A DNA stretch of 17,394 nucleotides from Thermoplasmata archaeon (GTDB taxonomy: Archaea; Thermoplasmatota; Thermoplasmata; Thermoplasmatales; Thermoplasmataceae). The notes beneath the pieces were generated by a model. That model ran no database searches and was not told where the DNA came from. It worked only from the letters and a program-made list of their open reading frames with translations. A program made the translations under genes and the position numbers. Location: the NCBI GenBank assembly GCA_021827885.1, contig JAKAUD010000024.1, forward strand, positions 1 through 17,394, given 5' to 3'. Below, piece after piece: positions 1 to 7,303 of the stretch (positions are counted from its first letter, which is position 1; each line of letters opens with the position of its first letter).

Positions 1-18
1 TTTATGACTCTCCGTGGA

Positions 19-37
19 ACAAAATAAATTATTTTGT
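19..37 (-). terminator. Hairpin at the 3' end of the ChrB-domain gene
   Basis: A perfect inverted repeat, ACAAAATA-AAT-TATTTTGT (8-bp arms, 3-nt loop), spans the stop codon of the minus-strand gene. The AT-only composition makes it a weak RNA hairpin. It may be part of a termination signal, but archaeal termination relies mainly on T-tracts, so this is tentative. Confidence 0.25.
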
Positions 38-499
38 TTGGGAATGTTCAAGTTTCCCTCCATCTTCCAATTTCCATTTGCAATAGGCATAAAGGGCATC
101 ATATAGCGGAAATTGTAATTTCATATTTTCATAATCATCCTTAGCGATCATCCTAAATCCTAAAGCCGCAGCTTCCAACCCCGGACCCTCTGCCTTTGAA
201 TCGGGAGGTTCGGCATCAGCCGATCTTACGATTTTTGCAAATTCAAGAAGTGCAGGATCTTTAAGTCTATGTTTTCTTATTACCGCATCAAAACTGACAT
301 ATTCATAGCCATTTTCTTTATAATGATGCAATTCCGCACCTGGGACATCGAATGGAATCGCATTTTGTTCAACTGCAACTTTCATTACCTCGTTGGCAGG
401 AACAAACAAGAACTCAGGATTTTTGTCTACGAATCTGGTTATTAACCACGGACATGCAATTCTGTCAACCTTAGCTTTTTCTCTGGTAATCCATTTCAT
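29..499 (-). CDS. Stand-alone ChrB C-terminal domain protein
   Basis: A 156-aa protein resembling the ChrB C-terminal domain (chromate resistance family). Visible family blocks are KVDRIACPWLITRFVD (about residues 10-25), EFLFVPANEV (29-38), AIPFDVPGAELHH (47-59) and, near the C-terminus, YDALYAYCKW. In bacterial ChrB this domain follows an N-terminal regulatory half; here it forms the whole protein, so it is not an obvious DNA-binding regulator. The His and Cys residues in these blocks could bind metal, but that is inference. The ATG at 499 lies about 26 nt downstream of a TATA-like element (aatatata on the minus strand, near 521-529), suggesting a leaderless transcript. It is divergent from the GH15 gene. 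No chrA transporter is visible nearby, so a role in chromate resistance is unproven. Family call confident, function uncertain. Confidence 0.85.
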   Translation of the reverse strand: MKWITREKAKVDRIACPWLITRFVDKNPEFLFVPANEVMKVAVEQNAIPFDVPGAELHHYKENGYEYVSFDAVIRKHRLKDPALLEFAKIVRSADAEPPDSKAEGPGLEAAALGFRMIAKDDYENMKLQFPLYDALYAYCKWKLEDGGKLEHSQTK

Positions 500-671
500 A
501 AATGCCTATGCTAAGTCAACTATATATTCTATTCTCTTGGTTATTTTCATTGCATCATATCGCATTCAAGCTTAAGTTAATTGAATCTTATCAAGCTGGA
601 TTTCCATAACAAATCCAAATCATGGTAATTATTAATAAGAAAACTTACATAAAATGACATGTTAATGGTTG

Positions 672-2477
672 ATGAAGGAACTTCTGGAATTTGATCAGGT
701 TGAAGTGAAAGGTTTTCCATTAATTAAAAACCATGGAATGATTGCCAATAACACTACTGCCGCTCTTGTTGCCGCTAACGGTAAGATATCCTGGGCGTGT
801 CTTCCCATCTTTTCATCTCCTCCTGTTTTTGATTGTATACTTGACAGCAGGAAAGGAACATTTTTCCAGATATGTCCATCTGACAGCGCTAAAGTAATGG
901 TAAATCAGACTTACATAGAAAAAACACCAATACTCAGAACATCTTTTTTTAGAGATAATAAAAAGATACTGGAAATTACTGACTTCATTCCAGAAAGCAG
1001 TTATGAGAACATAAGATTTCCTGAGATCCACAGGATCGTAAATACTTTTGAAGAACCTGTTGAGGTACTTCTTAGAGTCTCAATTAGAAGTGATTATAAT
1101 GAATTGGGAAGCGTGTCAGCAAAGAATGAAAATGGATTCATAATCTCCTGCAATGATAGGAATATAGGCTGCATCGGGTCAATCAAAATAGAAGCCAGCG
1201 AAAGCTGTGTTGACAAGGTATTTGCGATGGAGAAAGACTCGCAAGAAATCTTCGTCGTTGCCTATGGACTCAAAGATATTCCCGATGTTTCTGATTTTAA
1301 GTCGGATGAACTTCTTCAAACGACAATTGATTTCTGGACATCTTGGTCAAATGAGTGCAAATACTCAGGCCAGTATCTGGATCAGATAATGCGCTCAGCG
1401 CTGACTTTAAGGGGCCTTTTTTACGAACCAACGGGTCTCATGGTGGCTGCTCCAACAACAAGTCTTCCCGAGTGTGTAGGAGGAATGAGGAACTGGGATT
1501 ACAGATTTTCATGGTTAAGGGATACCGCCTATGTGATAGAGGCTCTATCACTCCTTGGATATCACAGATACGCTACTAAGTTTTTATATGATATGATGGA
1601 AATCATAGAAAAAGAAGGAAAAATCAGGACAATATACCCAATTAACCTAATGGATGATATCACGGAAAAAACGCTGGATTATGAGGGTTATCTTGGGTCA
1701 AAACCTGTAAGGATTGGAAACCTTGCCTCTAACCAGTTGCAGCTTGATGAATATGGCTCCATAATTAATGCGATTTACCATCTATGCAACGCAGGTGGTT
1801 TAATTAATGCATTTCTAAGGAATTTTATAATCGAAACCACGGACAAAATCATTGAAAAATGGTCTGAACCTGATTCAAGCATCTGGGAATTCAGAACAGA
1901 GAAGCGCCACTACGTTTATTCGAAAGTTATGTGCTGGATGGGAATAGACAGGGCAATAAAGATAGGCAAAGCCCAGAACTTTTCATTCCCTTACGAAAAG
2001 TGGGAATCAGCAAGGGACCAGATTAAGCAGGATATTCTGAAAAATGGGTTTAACCAAAAATTGAATTCGTTTGTACAGTATTATGGTTCCGAGGATGTCG
2101 ATGCTTCCCTGCTGCGCATCCCAACTATCGGTTTCCTTGATGGCAATAATGAGATGATAACGGGAACGATCGCAATGATTGAAAAAAAACTTATGCACAA
2201 GAATTTTCTATTTTCCAGATATCTCAATGATGACGGGATACCCTGCAAAGACAACCCTTTTCTTTTGCTATCATTTTGGTATGCAGAAGCTCTTATGGAA
2301 ATTGGAAGAGTAGAGGATGCCAAATCTGTTTATGATACAATAATGGGTTTTTCCAATAATCTTGGATTGTTTTCCGAGGAGATCGATCTGGAAACAATGG
2401 ATATGATAGGCAACTTTCCACAGGCGATAACACACATAGGCGTGATTAGGGTTGGCGTCAAATTGGGGAAGCTATGA
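672..2477 (+). CDS. GH15 family glycosidase (glucoamylase or trehalase type)
   Basis: A roughly 601-aa glycoside hydrolase family 15 enzyme, which cleaves alpha-linked glucose units by inversion. The N-terminal beta domain opens with IKNHGMIANNTTAALVA, typical of the family. The (alpha/alpha)6 catalytic domain contains RNWDYRFSWLRDTAYVIEAL from about residue 273, WEFR with the likely general acid Glu406, and the C-terminal SEE...GNFPQAITHIG block with the likely base at Glu569/570. All key motifs are intact and length is normal for archaeal members. Known Thermoplasma GH15 members include both glucoamylases and trehalases, so the substrate cannot be assigned here. No signal peptide is evident, so it is probably cytosolic and used in glycogen/maltodextrin or trehalose turnover. 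I chose ATG 672; a TTG at 669 is in frame directly before it. It stands alone, divergent from the ChrB-domain gene. Confidence 0.93.
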   Translation: MKELLEFDQVEVKGFPLIKNHGMIANNTTAALVAANGKISWACLPIFSSPPVFDCILDSRKGTFFQICPSDSAKVMVNQTYIEKTPILRTSFFRDNKKILEITDFIPESSYENIRFPEIHRIVNTFEEPVEVLLRVSIRSDYNELGSVSAKNENGFIISCNDRNIGCIGSIKIEASESCVDKVFAMEKDSQEIFVVAYGLKDIPDVSDFKSDELLQTTIDFWTSWSNECKYSGQYLDQIMRSALTLRGLFYEPTGLMVAAPTTSLPECVGGMRNWDYRFSWLRDTAYVIEALSLLGYHRYATKFLYDMMEIIEKEGKIRTIYPINLMDDITEKTLDYEGYLGSKPVRIGNLASNQLQLDEYGSIINAIYHLCNAGGLINAFLRNFIIETTDKIIEKWSEPDSSIWEFRTEKRHYVYSKVMCWMGIDRAIKIGKAQNFSFPYEKWESARDQIKQDILKNGFNQKLNSFVQYYGSEDVDASLLRIPTIGFLDGNNEMITGTIAMIEKKLMHKNFLFSRYLNDDGIPCKDNPFLLLSFWYAEALMEIGRVEDAKSVYDTIMGFSNNLGLFSEEIDLETMDMIGNFPQAITHIGVIRVGVKLGKL

Positions 2478-2541
2478 ACAAAAATAAAAAAGGTTATGAC
2501 TCAGAGAATTATTTAGACTACCCGAATTAGTTGGTGAAGTT

Positions 2542-2856
2542 ATGCAAAATGATGAGATGGATGAAACTTTTGATAAATATTATGACAAGAAGATCGTTAC
2601 AGCCCTGATAGGTCTCGAATTGGACGTAACAGAAATAAACACCGTAATCAATGAGGTTTCAAAGGATACAAACGTTGAAGATGCATATGTTGTAACCGGG
2701 GAGTTTGATATTGTAATCAAAGTAAGATTCCCAGATTACCCAGAATTTCAGAAATACCTTCTCAACAGAGTCAGTAAAATAAAAGGAGTCAAAGACTCTA
2801 AGACCATGATGGTAATATCCATAAAGAAAGAAGATAATACGACTTTTACGGAGTGA
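2542..2856 (+). CDS. Stand-alone Lrp/AsnC effector (RAM) domain protein
   Basis: A 104-aa protein matching the ligand-binding RAM domain of Lrp/AsnC regulators without the DNA-binding HTH. The region KIVTALIGLELDVTEINTVI ... VEDAYVVTGEFDIVIKVRF ... VKDSKTMMVIS gives the expected beta-alpha-beta-beta-alpha-beta pattern, with the conserved AYVVTGEFD turn. Such RAM-only proteins usually form dimers or higher rings, bind small molecules such as amino acids, and may modulate full-length Lrp proteins; ligand and partner are unknown here. The first 17 residues are acidic and outside the domain. A GGTGA sequence lies 4 nt upstream of the ATG and could be a ribosome-binding site. The stop codon overlaps the start region of the UPF0147 gene, indicating co-transcription. 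Confidence 0.85.
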   Translation: MQNDEMDETFDKYYDKKIVTALIGLELDVTEINTVINEVSKDTNVEDAYVVTGEFDIVIKVRFPDYPEFQKYLLNRVSKIKGVKDSKTMMVISIKKEDNTTFTE

Positions 2857-2861
2857 TACAC

Positions 2862-3125
2862 ATGGATAATAAATTGTATTCAGAATTGGTTTACCTTCTC
2901 GAGGAGCTTGCTCAGGATACTTCAGTGCCGAAGAATGTCAGAAAGAGTTCCAACGAGGCAAAGAATAAACTATCAGATGGAAAGGTAAGTCTTGATTTAA
3001 GATGTGCGACCGCTATTTCAATGCTGGATGAGATTGCAAACGATCCAAATGTTCCAGCACACGGTAGGGCAGCTTTGTATACCATAATAAGTAAGCTGGA
3101 GGCTCTTTCGAAATCAGGGAAATAA
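2862..3125 (+). CDS. UPF0147 family protein
   Basis: An 87-aa all-helical protein of the conserved archaeal family UPF0147, whose function is unknown to me. Family signatures are DTSVPKNVRKSSNEAK (about residues 17-32) and AISMLDEIANDPNVPAHGRAALYTIISKLE (about 48-77), two related helical hairpins each carrying an (N/D)xxVP motif. I chose ATG 2862, preceded by GGAGTGAT at a Shine-Dalgarno distance. An in-frame GTG at 2853 overlaps the upstream stop as GTGA and is the alternative, adding three residues. It is translationally coupled to the RAM-domain gene before it. Membership in the family is clear; biological role cannot be inferred. Confidence 0.88.
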   Translation: MDNKLYSELVYLLEELAQDTSVPKNVRKSSNEAKNKLSDGKVSLDLRCATAISMLDEIANDPNVPAHGRAALYTIISKLEALSKSGK

Positions 3126-3191
3126 ACTATAACATTCTTCTATTTTTATTTTTACGCATCATTTTTAAAATAAAATCTCAAATTTGGGATA

Positions 3192-3205
3192 TACATATAT
3201 ATGTA
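3192..3205. promoter_or_regulatory. Palindromic TATA region of the winged-helix regulator
   Basis: TACATATATATGTA is a perfect 14-bp palindrome. It doubles as the TATA box for the regulator gene whose ATG is at 3230, about 31 nt from the palindrome centre. A dimeric winged-helix protein binding here would block TBP, so autorepression is plausible but inferred. Confidence 0.5.
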
Positions 3206-3229
3206 ATTATAATATTGGGTTTGTTAGTT

Positions 3230-3598
3230 ATGACTTTATCTGATAATAGCAATAAGCTCGCATCGTTTTTGACCGAATCTGACATACCAAGAAGTGTAGC
3301 ATTTACCTTGGTTTATATAAGAAATAAGGGAGAAATAACGAGTGTCGAAATAGAAAGAGAAACCGGCCTCAGGCAACCTGAAGTATCAATAGCCATGCAG
3401 TGGCTCAGGAGAAAGGGATGGATCAACAAACGTAACATGAAAAAGGAAGGAAAGGGGAGACCGGTTCATGGTTATAGGCTTTCCAAGGAGTTTGATGAAA
3501 TCCTTGAGGAAATAATTCAGGATCTTGCCTCAAAGATAGAATCCATTCAAAATATCATAGAAGAATTGAAATCATATAAGGGGGAAAAAAAGAAGTAA
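3230..3598 (+). CDS. Winged-helix transcriptional regulator (ArsR/TrmB-like)
   Basis: A 122-aa DNA-binding protein. A winged HTH fills about residues 15-85: SVAFTLVYIRNKGEITSVEI, the recognition helix region LRQPEVSIAMQWLRRKGWI, and a basic wing KKEGKGRPVHGYRLS. The C-terminal third (FDEILEEIIQDL...IESIQNIIEELKSYK) has heptad-like hydrophobic spacing and probably forms a dimerising coiled coil. No ligand- or metal-binding cysteine cluster is present, so it is not a classical metal-sensing ArsR. I chose ATG 3230 because the TATA palindrome at 3192-3205 predicts transcription beginning just before it; an in-frame TTG at 3215 would add five residues (GLLV after the initiator). Target genes are unknown. 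Neighbours on either side do not form an obvious regulon. Confidence 0.82.
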   Translation: MTLSDNSNKLASFLTESDIPRSVAFTLVYIRNKGEITSVEIERETGLRQPEVSIAMQWLRRKGWINKRNMKKEGKGRPVHGYRLSKEFDEILEEIIQDLASKIESIQNIIEELKSYKGEKKK

Positions 3599-3620
3599 TC
3601 CATAACAAATTGTTAAAAAT

Positions 3621-4319
3621 TCAGAGGCCGTTAAGTTCCTTGTACCTGTGAATTACGGCTCCTTCCATTCTTCCTTCTATTGATAAATTTGTCATCCCAA
3701 CAAATAATCCAACTTCAACAACTCCAGGTATCATTTTAATTGTTTTTTCCATAGTTCCTGGATCCTTTATGGATTTGAACTGGCAGTCTACAATAGGATT
3801 TCCATTCTCAGTGATAAACTGACCGCCGTCCCGCACTTTGCATTCACATCCCAGAGATTCCAGGCGTTTTACAGTTCCGGAGAGAAACAGCCTGAAAATT
3901 TCGACGGGCAGTTTGAATTTACCAAGAGTTTCGACAAATTTGCTGGAATCTGCAAGAATTATAAGATTTCTGGAATTGTAGGCTACAATCTTTTCTCTCG
4001 TTAGAGCTCCGCCCCCACCCTTTATCAAATTTCCATTAGGATCTATCTCGTCCGCTCCATCTATTGACACATCAAGTTCACCAGAGAAATCCTGATCAAT
4101 ATTTAACCCCATTTTTAAAGCTTTTTCTGTGGTTCGGTCAGAGGTTGACACAAATGTGCTCTTCTTGAAGCAGAGATTCATCTCATCAAACACATCTAGC
4201 AGAATATTCACGGTTGATCCTGTACCAAGGCCAATAGACATTCCATCCTTCAAATAACGGGTTGCTACTTCACAGGCAATTCTCTTTTCTTTAATTGAAT
4301 CATGGGATTCATTCACCAT
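3621..4319 (-). CDS. rpiA: Ribose-5-phosphate isomerase A
   Basis: A 232-aa enzyme interconverting ribose 5-phosphate and ribulose 5-phosphate, supplying ribose for nucleotides. The family blocks are intact: phosphate-binding GLGTGSTV (30-37), STSDRTTEKAL (58-68), DGADE (87-91) and KGGGGALTREK (100-110). By comparison with E. coli RpiA the catalytic set Asp81/Asp84/Lys94/Glu103 corresponds here to Asp87, Asp90, Lys100 and Glu109. DSSKFVETLGKFKLPVEI follows as expected. I chose ATG 4319; the open frame extends to a TTG at 4358, but that would run through the TATA-like element at 4334-4344 and make the protein longer than usual. The gene is divergent from the thioesterase, with only 41 bp between the two starts. 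Confidence 0.95.
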   Translation of the reverse strand: MVNESHDSIKEKRIACEVATRYLKDGMSIGLGTGSTVNILLDVFDEMNLCFKKSTFVSTSDRTTEKALKMGLNIDQDFSGELDVSIDGADEIDPNGNLIKGGGGALTREKIVAYNSRNLIILADSSKFVETLGKFKLPVEIFRLFLSGTVKRLESLGCECKVRDGGQFITENGNPIVDCQFKSIKDPGTMEKTIKMIPGVVEVGLFVGMTNLSIEGRMEGAVIHRYKELNGL

Positions 4320-4333
4320 GGCACAATTTATCG

Positions 4334-4344
4334 TTTTATAATAG
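4334..4344. promoter_or_regulatory. Shared AT element of the rpiA / thioesterase divergent promoter
   Basis: TTTTATAATAG lies in the 41-bp gap between two divergent ATGs, about 20 nt from each. It can be read as a TATA box on either strand. Whether one box serves both genes, or two overlapping boxes exist, cannot be told from the sequence. Confidence 0.45.
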
Positions 4345-4360
4345 CTTTGCATTACCAATC

Positions 4361-4867
4361 ATGGGAAACGAGGAACAGAAATTTTGGAAGGACTCTTATA
4401 CCGCCATAGAAAGACTTGTATTACCCCCAGACACAAACATATTCAACGCTTTATACGGTGGTCGGCTTGTAGAATGGATAGATAATGTTGCCTCAATAGT
4501 ATCTTTTAAGCATTCAAGGCGAAGAACCGTAACAGGAAGCATGGACAGCATATTCTTTCTCTCTCAAATCAGGATGGGAGATATCGTAACAATGAAGGGG
4601 CGAATAAATTATGTTGGGAAAACCACAATGGAAATCGAAGTTGATGTTTTTTCCGAAGAATCCCTGACCGGCGAAAAGAAGTTTGCTACTAAGGCTTATC
4701 TCACATATGTTGCGATTGACCAGAATGGTAAGGCAACCGCAGTTCCTAGATTGAAACTCGAAACTGAGGATGATGAGAAGAGGTTCAAAGAGGGTGAAGA
4801 GCGCAGTAAAACCAGAAATGAAAAGCTTAGCGTTGTCAGGGAAGAAGCTAAGGCATATGATGTATAA
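4361..4867 (+). CDS. Hot-dog fold acyl-CoA thioesterase
   Basis: A 168-aa single hot-dog domain protein of the YciA/ACOT acyl-CoA thioesterase group, which hydrolyses acyl-CoA to free acid and CoA. Diagnostic features are PPDTNIFNALYGGRLVEWID (22-41), with the conserved Asn, Gly-Gly and Asp, then the HS pair (51-52), TVTGSMDSIFFLSQIRMGDIV and INYVGKTTMEIEVDV. A charged tail (about 130-168, rich in Glu/Lys/Arg) follows the domain and is likely helical. I chose ATG 4361 because the AT element at 4334-4344 is placed for a leaderless transcript; the frame is open back to 4295 but overlaps rpiA coding sequence. The acyl-chain specificity is unknown. The protein is probably a hexamer or dimer of hot-dog units, as in the family. 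Confidence 0.9.
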   Translation: MGNEEQKFWKDSYTAIERLVLPPDTNIFNALYGGRLVEWIDNVASIVSFKHSRRRTVTGSMDSIFFLSQIRMGDIVTMKGRINYVGKTTMEIEVDVFSEESLTGEKKFATKAYLTYVAIDQNGKATAVPRLKLETEDDEKRFKEGEERSKTRNEKLSVVREEAKAYDV

Positions 4868-5037
4868 TTTCCTTTTATTTTATTCATTACTATACTTAAT
4901 TATCGTTTTGTGTGTAATATGCCATACTTATTTTTGTGTTGAAATTTTCTCTGAGGTGGGATTTCAGGGCACTTAAAATGAACCTGAGGATCTATATACA
5001 TATTACTTAAAAAATGGCAAGTTAAGAATTAAAATCG

Positions 5038-5050
5038 TAAAATAAAAAAA
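5038..5050 (-). terminator. T-tract after the secreted-protein gene
   Basis: On the minus strand the sequence CCATTTTTTTATTTTA follows the stop codon of the secreted-protein gene by about 20 nt. Such T-rich tracts terminate archaeal transcription. The opposing thioesterase gene likewise runs into a T-rich tract (about 4867-4885), consistent with convergent ends. Confidence 0.45.
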
Positions 5051-5070
5051 TGGGATGTAATGGTGATTTG

Positions 5071-6765
5071 TTATTGAGGTTGAGATAAAATAATGAATGG
5101 TGAGGCGGAGTTAAACGTAACGCCATCTATCTGGAAAGTCGAAGGATCAAGATATACCGAAGCATTAATTGAAGTTGTATAGTAGCTTGTCATCGCCGCA
5201 CCATAAATAGTAGATGTATCATTTGCTGCAATGATAACAGATTGCATGGCTCCCCATATGCTTGCGCCCATCGCTGCGATGGAAACACCCATTGCAACAA
5301 TAGCTGCTGTTGATGTTCCAGGCCCCACTGAGAGAGCTGCTGCAGCTGTAACCATGATCCCAAGGGTTGAAACACTCATATCTATCACATTTGATATGTC
5401 CTGCATCTCAGCGCTGCTGATTCCTGCATTCAGAATGTTTGTTATATTGGTAAATTGAATTTCACCATCTGTTGATAAGGTACCATAGCTATGTTGTGTA
5501 GAATTTTTATAATAATCCGTGAACGCCTGCGTTGCCGCTTTATTGAAGCTGCCTTCTCGCATGGTAGTACCTTTGCCCGCATCATTTGTTATTTCCTGCT
5601 GATATTGGGTGTCTCCGGTTGAACTCGAAGAACTGGTCTGCTTTATGAGAACACCGTTTAAAAATTCCTGCGTTACAGAGATGCGGCATAAGGTATATTG
5701 TGTAATTTCTAATGAGATATTGGAGAGATATATATCAAAGCTCACATTGTTAACATTAGTAGCTTGGGGTATCTGAGATTGTTGTTGGGAAAATTCCCCT
5801 AATGTCACTGTTCCCCCTGATGACGCTTCAAAGTGCCAGTTTTTCACATTATTTATACAGGTTGTTGAGTTTGTGAATCCGTTAGAAGATGAAAAAGATT
5901 CTGAATTGCTCAGTGCTCCAAGGGCAGCACTAAAGGCAAAATCTCCTTTAGAATTCAAAGGAGTGGTGTTATATGCCATTATCAGCGGAAGTGGTGCTGT
6001 GATAGAATTTGAGAGAGTAGTTTTCCATGCTAAGTAGCAATAGGTTGTAACTATTACATTCCCCCCACCCCCCGGACCTTTTATATATTGAGGGTTATAG
6101 TTGACGCCTCCTGTTCCATTAAGAATTTCTGCAGGCTGGCCAAGCACATAATTCTTGTTTATGGAGAATGAACTTCTGTGGAAATTGCTGTTTCCAACAA
6201 ATTCCCTTGGAGAAAAGAGATAAGGTGTGGGAAATGTGTACAGGAAGGTTTTATTGTTTTTGTATACCTGAAAATTGACCTCATACATTATGCTTATTTC
6301 GGTGCTATTAGCTTTCATATTGCTGAGAAAAGATGCCCAATCCTTGGCGTATGAATAGAAGGAATAGTTCAGGGACATATTGAAGAACCCATTAGGTGAA
6401 AGTTGTGTACTTCCAATTTGGATGTAGTTATTACTTCTATGAGATATTCCAGTAACATTTATTGTATTATTCGTGACTGGTGTTGCCATGAAAGCCTCTA
6501 TATTTCCAACTTCCTGAGGAGCTTGACTCTTTCCGTTCGTAGAAACGAATGATCCGACGATCCCGGAGGAGTTTGAAAATGTCACATGCCCCGTCGTTAA
6601 TGGCCCTGTTAATGGAGCCTGCTGAATTTGCTTGTGAGTTACATATCCAAATATGGCAATTGATGATACGATCATAATGATAGAAAAAGCGATCGCTATC
6701 ATGACTTTCTTCTTTTTGGAGATACTATCTATGTACGTTTGAAAACCCTTCTTCAATACTGACAT
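5071..6765 (-). CDS. Large membrane-anchored secreted protein, unknown function
   Basis: A 564-aa protein I cannot assign to a family. The N-terminus (MSVLKKGF...SKKKK) is basic and followed by one hydrophobic helix at about residues 22-43, acting as signal-anchor or uncleaved signal. The remainder is Ser/Thr/Asn-rich with many N-X-S/T sequons, so it is probably outside the cell and glycosylated. Near the C-terminus, residues about 467-513 form a Gly/Ala-rich, almost uncharged hydrophobic stretch (for example AAIVAMGVSIAAMGASIWG), long enough for two membrane passes, then about 51 polar residues. I chose ATG 6765 because a run of AT repeats (6784-6800) sits about 27 nt upstream as TATA box; an in-frame ATG at 6819 would place that box inside the gene. 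It is divergent from the conjugation-like operon and may serve it, for example in cell contact (inference). Confidence 0.75.
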   Translation of the reverse strand: MSVLKKGFQTYIDSISKKKKVMIAIAFSIIMIVSSIAIFGYVTHKQIQQAPLTGPLTTGHVTFSNSSGIVGSFVSTNGKSQAPQEVGNIEAFMATPVTNNTINVTGISHRSNNYIQIGSTQLSPNGFFNMSLNYSFYSYAKDWASFLSNMKANSTEISIMYEVNFQVYKNNKTFLYTFPTPYLFSPREFVGNSNFHRSSFSINKNYVLGQPAEILNGTGGVNYNPQYIKGPGGGGNVIVTTYCYLAWKTTLSNSITAPLPLIMAYNTTPLNSKGDFAFSAALGALSNSESFSSSNGFTNSTTCINNVKNWHFEASSGGTVTLGEFSQQQSQIPQATNVNNVSFDIYLSNISLEITQYTLCRISVTQEFLNGVLIKQTSSSSSTGDTQYQQEITNDAGKGTTMREGSFNKAATQAFTDYYKNSTQHSYGTLSTDGEIQFTNITNILNAGISSAEMQDISNVIDMSVSTLGIMVTAAAALSVGPGTSTAAIVAMGVSIAAMGASIWGAMQSVIIAANDTSTIYGAAMTSYYTTSINASVYLDPSTFQIDGVTFNSASPFIILSQPQ

Positions 6766-6783
6766 CTTCAGGAAATCCTTCTC

Positions 6784-6800
6784 ATATATATATATATATT
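6784..6800 (-). promoter_or_regulatory. TATA box made of an AT dinucleotide repeat
   Basis: A run of alternating A and T with its centre about 27 nt upstream of ATG 6765 is a strong archaeal TATA box for the divergent secreted-protein gene. It supports a leaderless mRNA. Dinucleotide runs of this kind can change length by slippage, which would alter promoter strength. Confidence 0.6.
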
Positions 6801-6838
6801 CCGTGACAAATACTGTCATGCCTAAAAACGTGGATTAA

Positions 6839-6991
6839 TTTGAATTCTACTTTGGATCGATCACAGAAATCCCCTTTCATAAGGGAGCGAAGAACAAGTT
6901 AAGGCTATCTTCAAATAATGCACTTCGAATCGGGGAAAGTATATGTGCCCATCTGGAACAGATCATAGATTCGAAAGAAAATGTCAGGTAA
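6839..6991 (+). other. Open stretch of 50 codons with no start, before the conjugation-like operon
   Basis: Between the two divergent genes, one forward frame stays open from 6839 to a TAA at 6989-6991. It reads plausibly as protein in its second half (NNALRIGESICAHLEQIIDS) but has no ATG, GTG or TTG in frame. It may be a gene remnant or chance. The gap must also contain the promoter of the operon starting at 7019; AATTAATAATATGATT (about 6990-7005) is the best TATA candidate. Confidence 0.2.
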
Positions 6992-7018
6992 TTAATAATA
7001 TGATTAAATGTGGGGTAA

Positions 7019-7300
7019 ATGAATCTGGATATTTTTGCGTCAATAACTAATTTTGCAACTACCAACAGCACTATACAAGGGGTTTTTCAGAGAGGATATG
7101 AAGTAGTTATCTCGGTGTCGGCCATTATAATTGCATTGCTCTGGATCCCAGTAGCTATAGGCTTCTTCAGCTCTGATGAGCAAAAGAGATATGAGTCAAA
7201 AAACAGGTTGAAATATGCATCTCTGGGAACTATAATCTATATTCTGGCTATTAGTGGCATTATTTATGGGGTTTTTAACTTTATAGCTACCGGTGCATGA
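7019..7300 (+). CDS. VirB2/TrbC/CedA1-like two-helix membrane protein (candidate pilin)
   Basis: A 93-aa protein with a roughly 28-residue N-terminal segment and two hydrophobic helices (about 29-50, VVISVSAIIIALLWIPVAIG; and about 69-91, TIIYILAISGIIYGVFNFIA) separated by a short, highly charged loop, SSDEQKRYESKNRLK. This helical-hairpin layout, small size and position as first gene before a polytopic protein and a VirB4-type ATPase match VirB2/TrbC conjugative pilins and the archaeal CedA1/TedC subunits. Sequence similarity to a named family cannot be claimed by eye. It would be expected in the membrane and possibly assembled into a pilus. ATG 7019 is preceded by GTGGGGTAA. The stop TGA (7298-7300) is followed after one codon by the next gene in the same frame. 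Confidence 0.65.
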   Translation: MNLDIFASITNFATTNSTIQGVFQRGYEVVISVSAIIIALLWIPVAIGFFSSDEQKRYESKNRLKYASLGTIIYILAISGIIYGVFNFIATGA

Positions 7301-7303
7301 TCA

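Noticed and set aside
4770..4976. Forward 68-codon open frame overlapping the end of the thioesterase gene
   Set aside because: It lies mostly within the thioesterase in another frame and then runs into AT-rich intergenic DNA with a hydrophobic, low-complexity translation; no promoter or homology.
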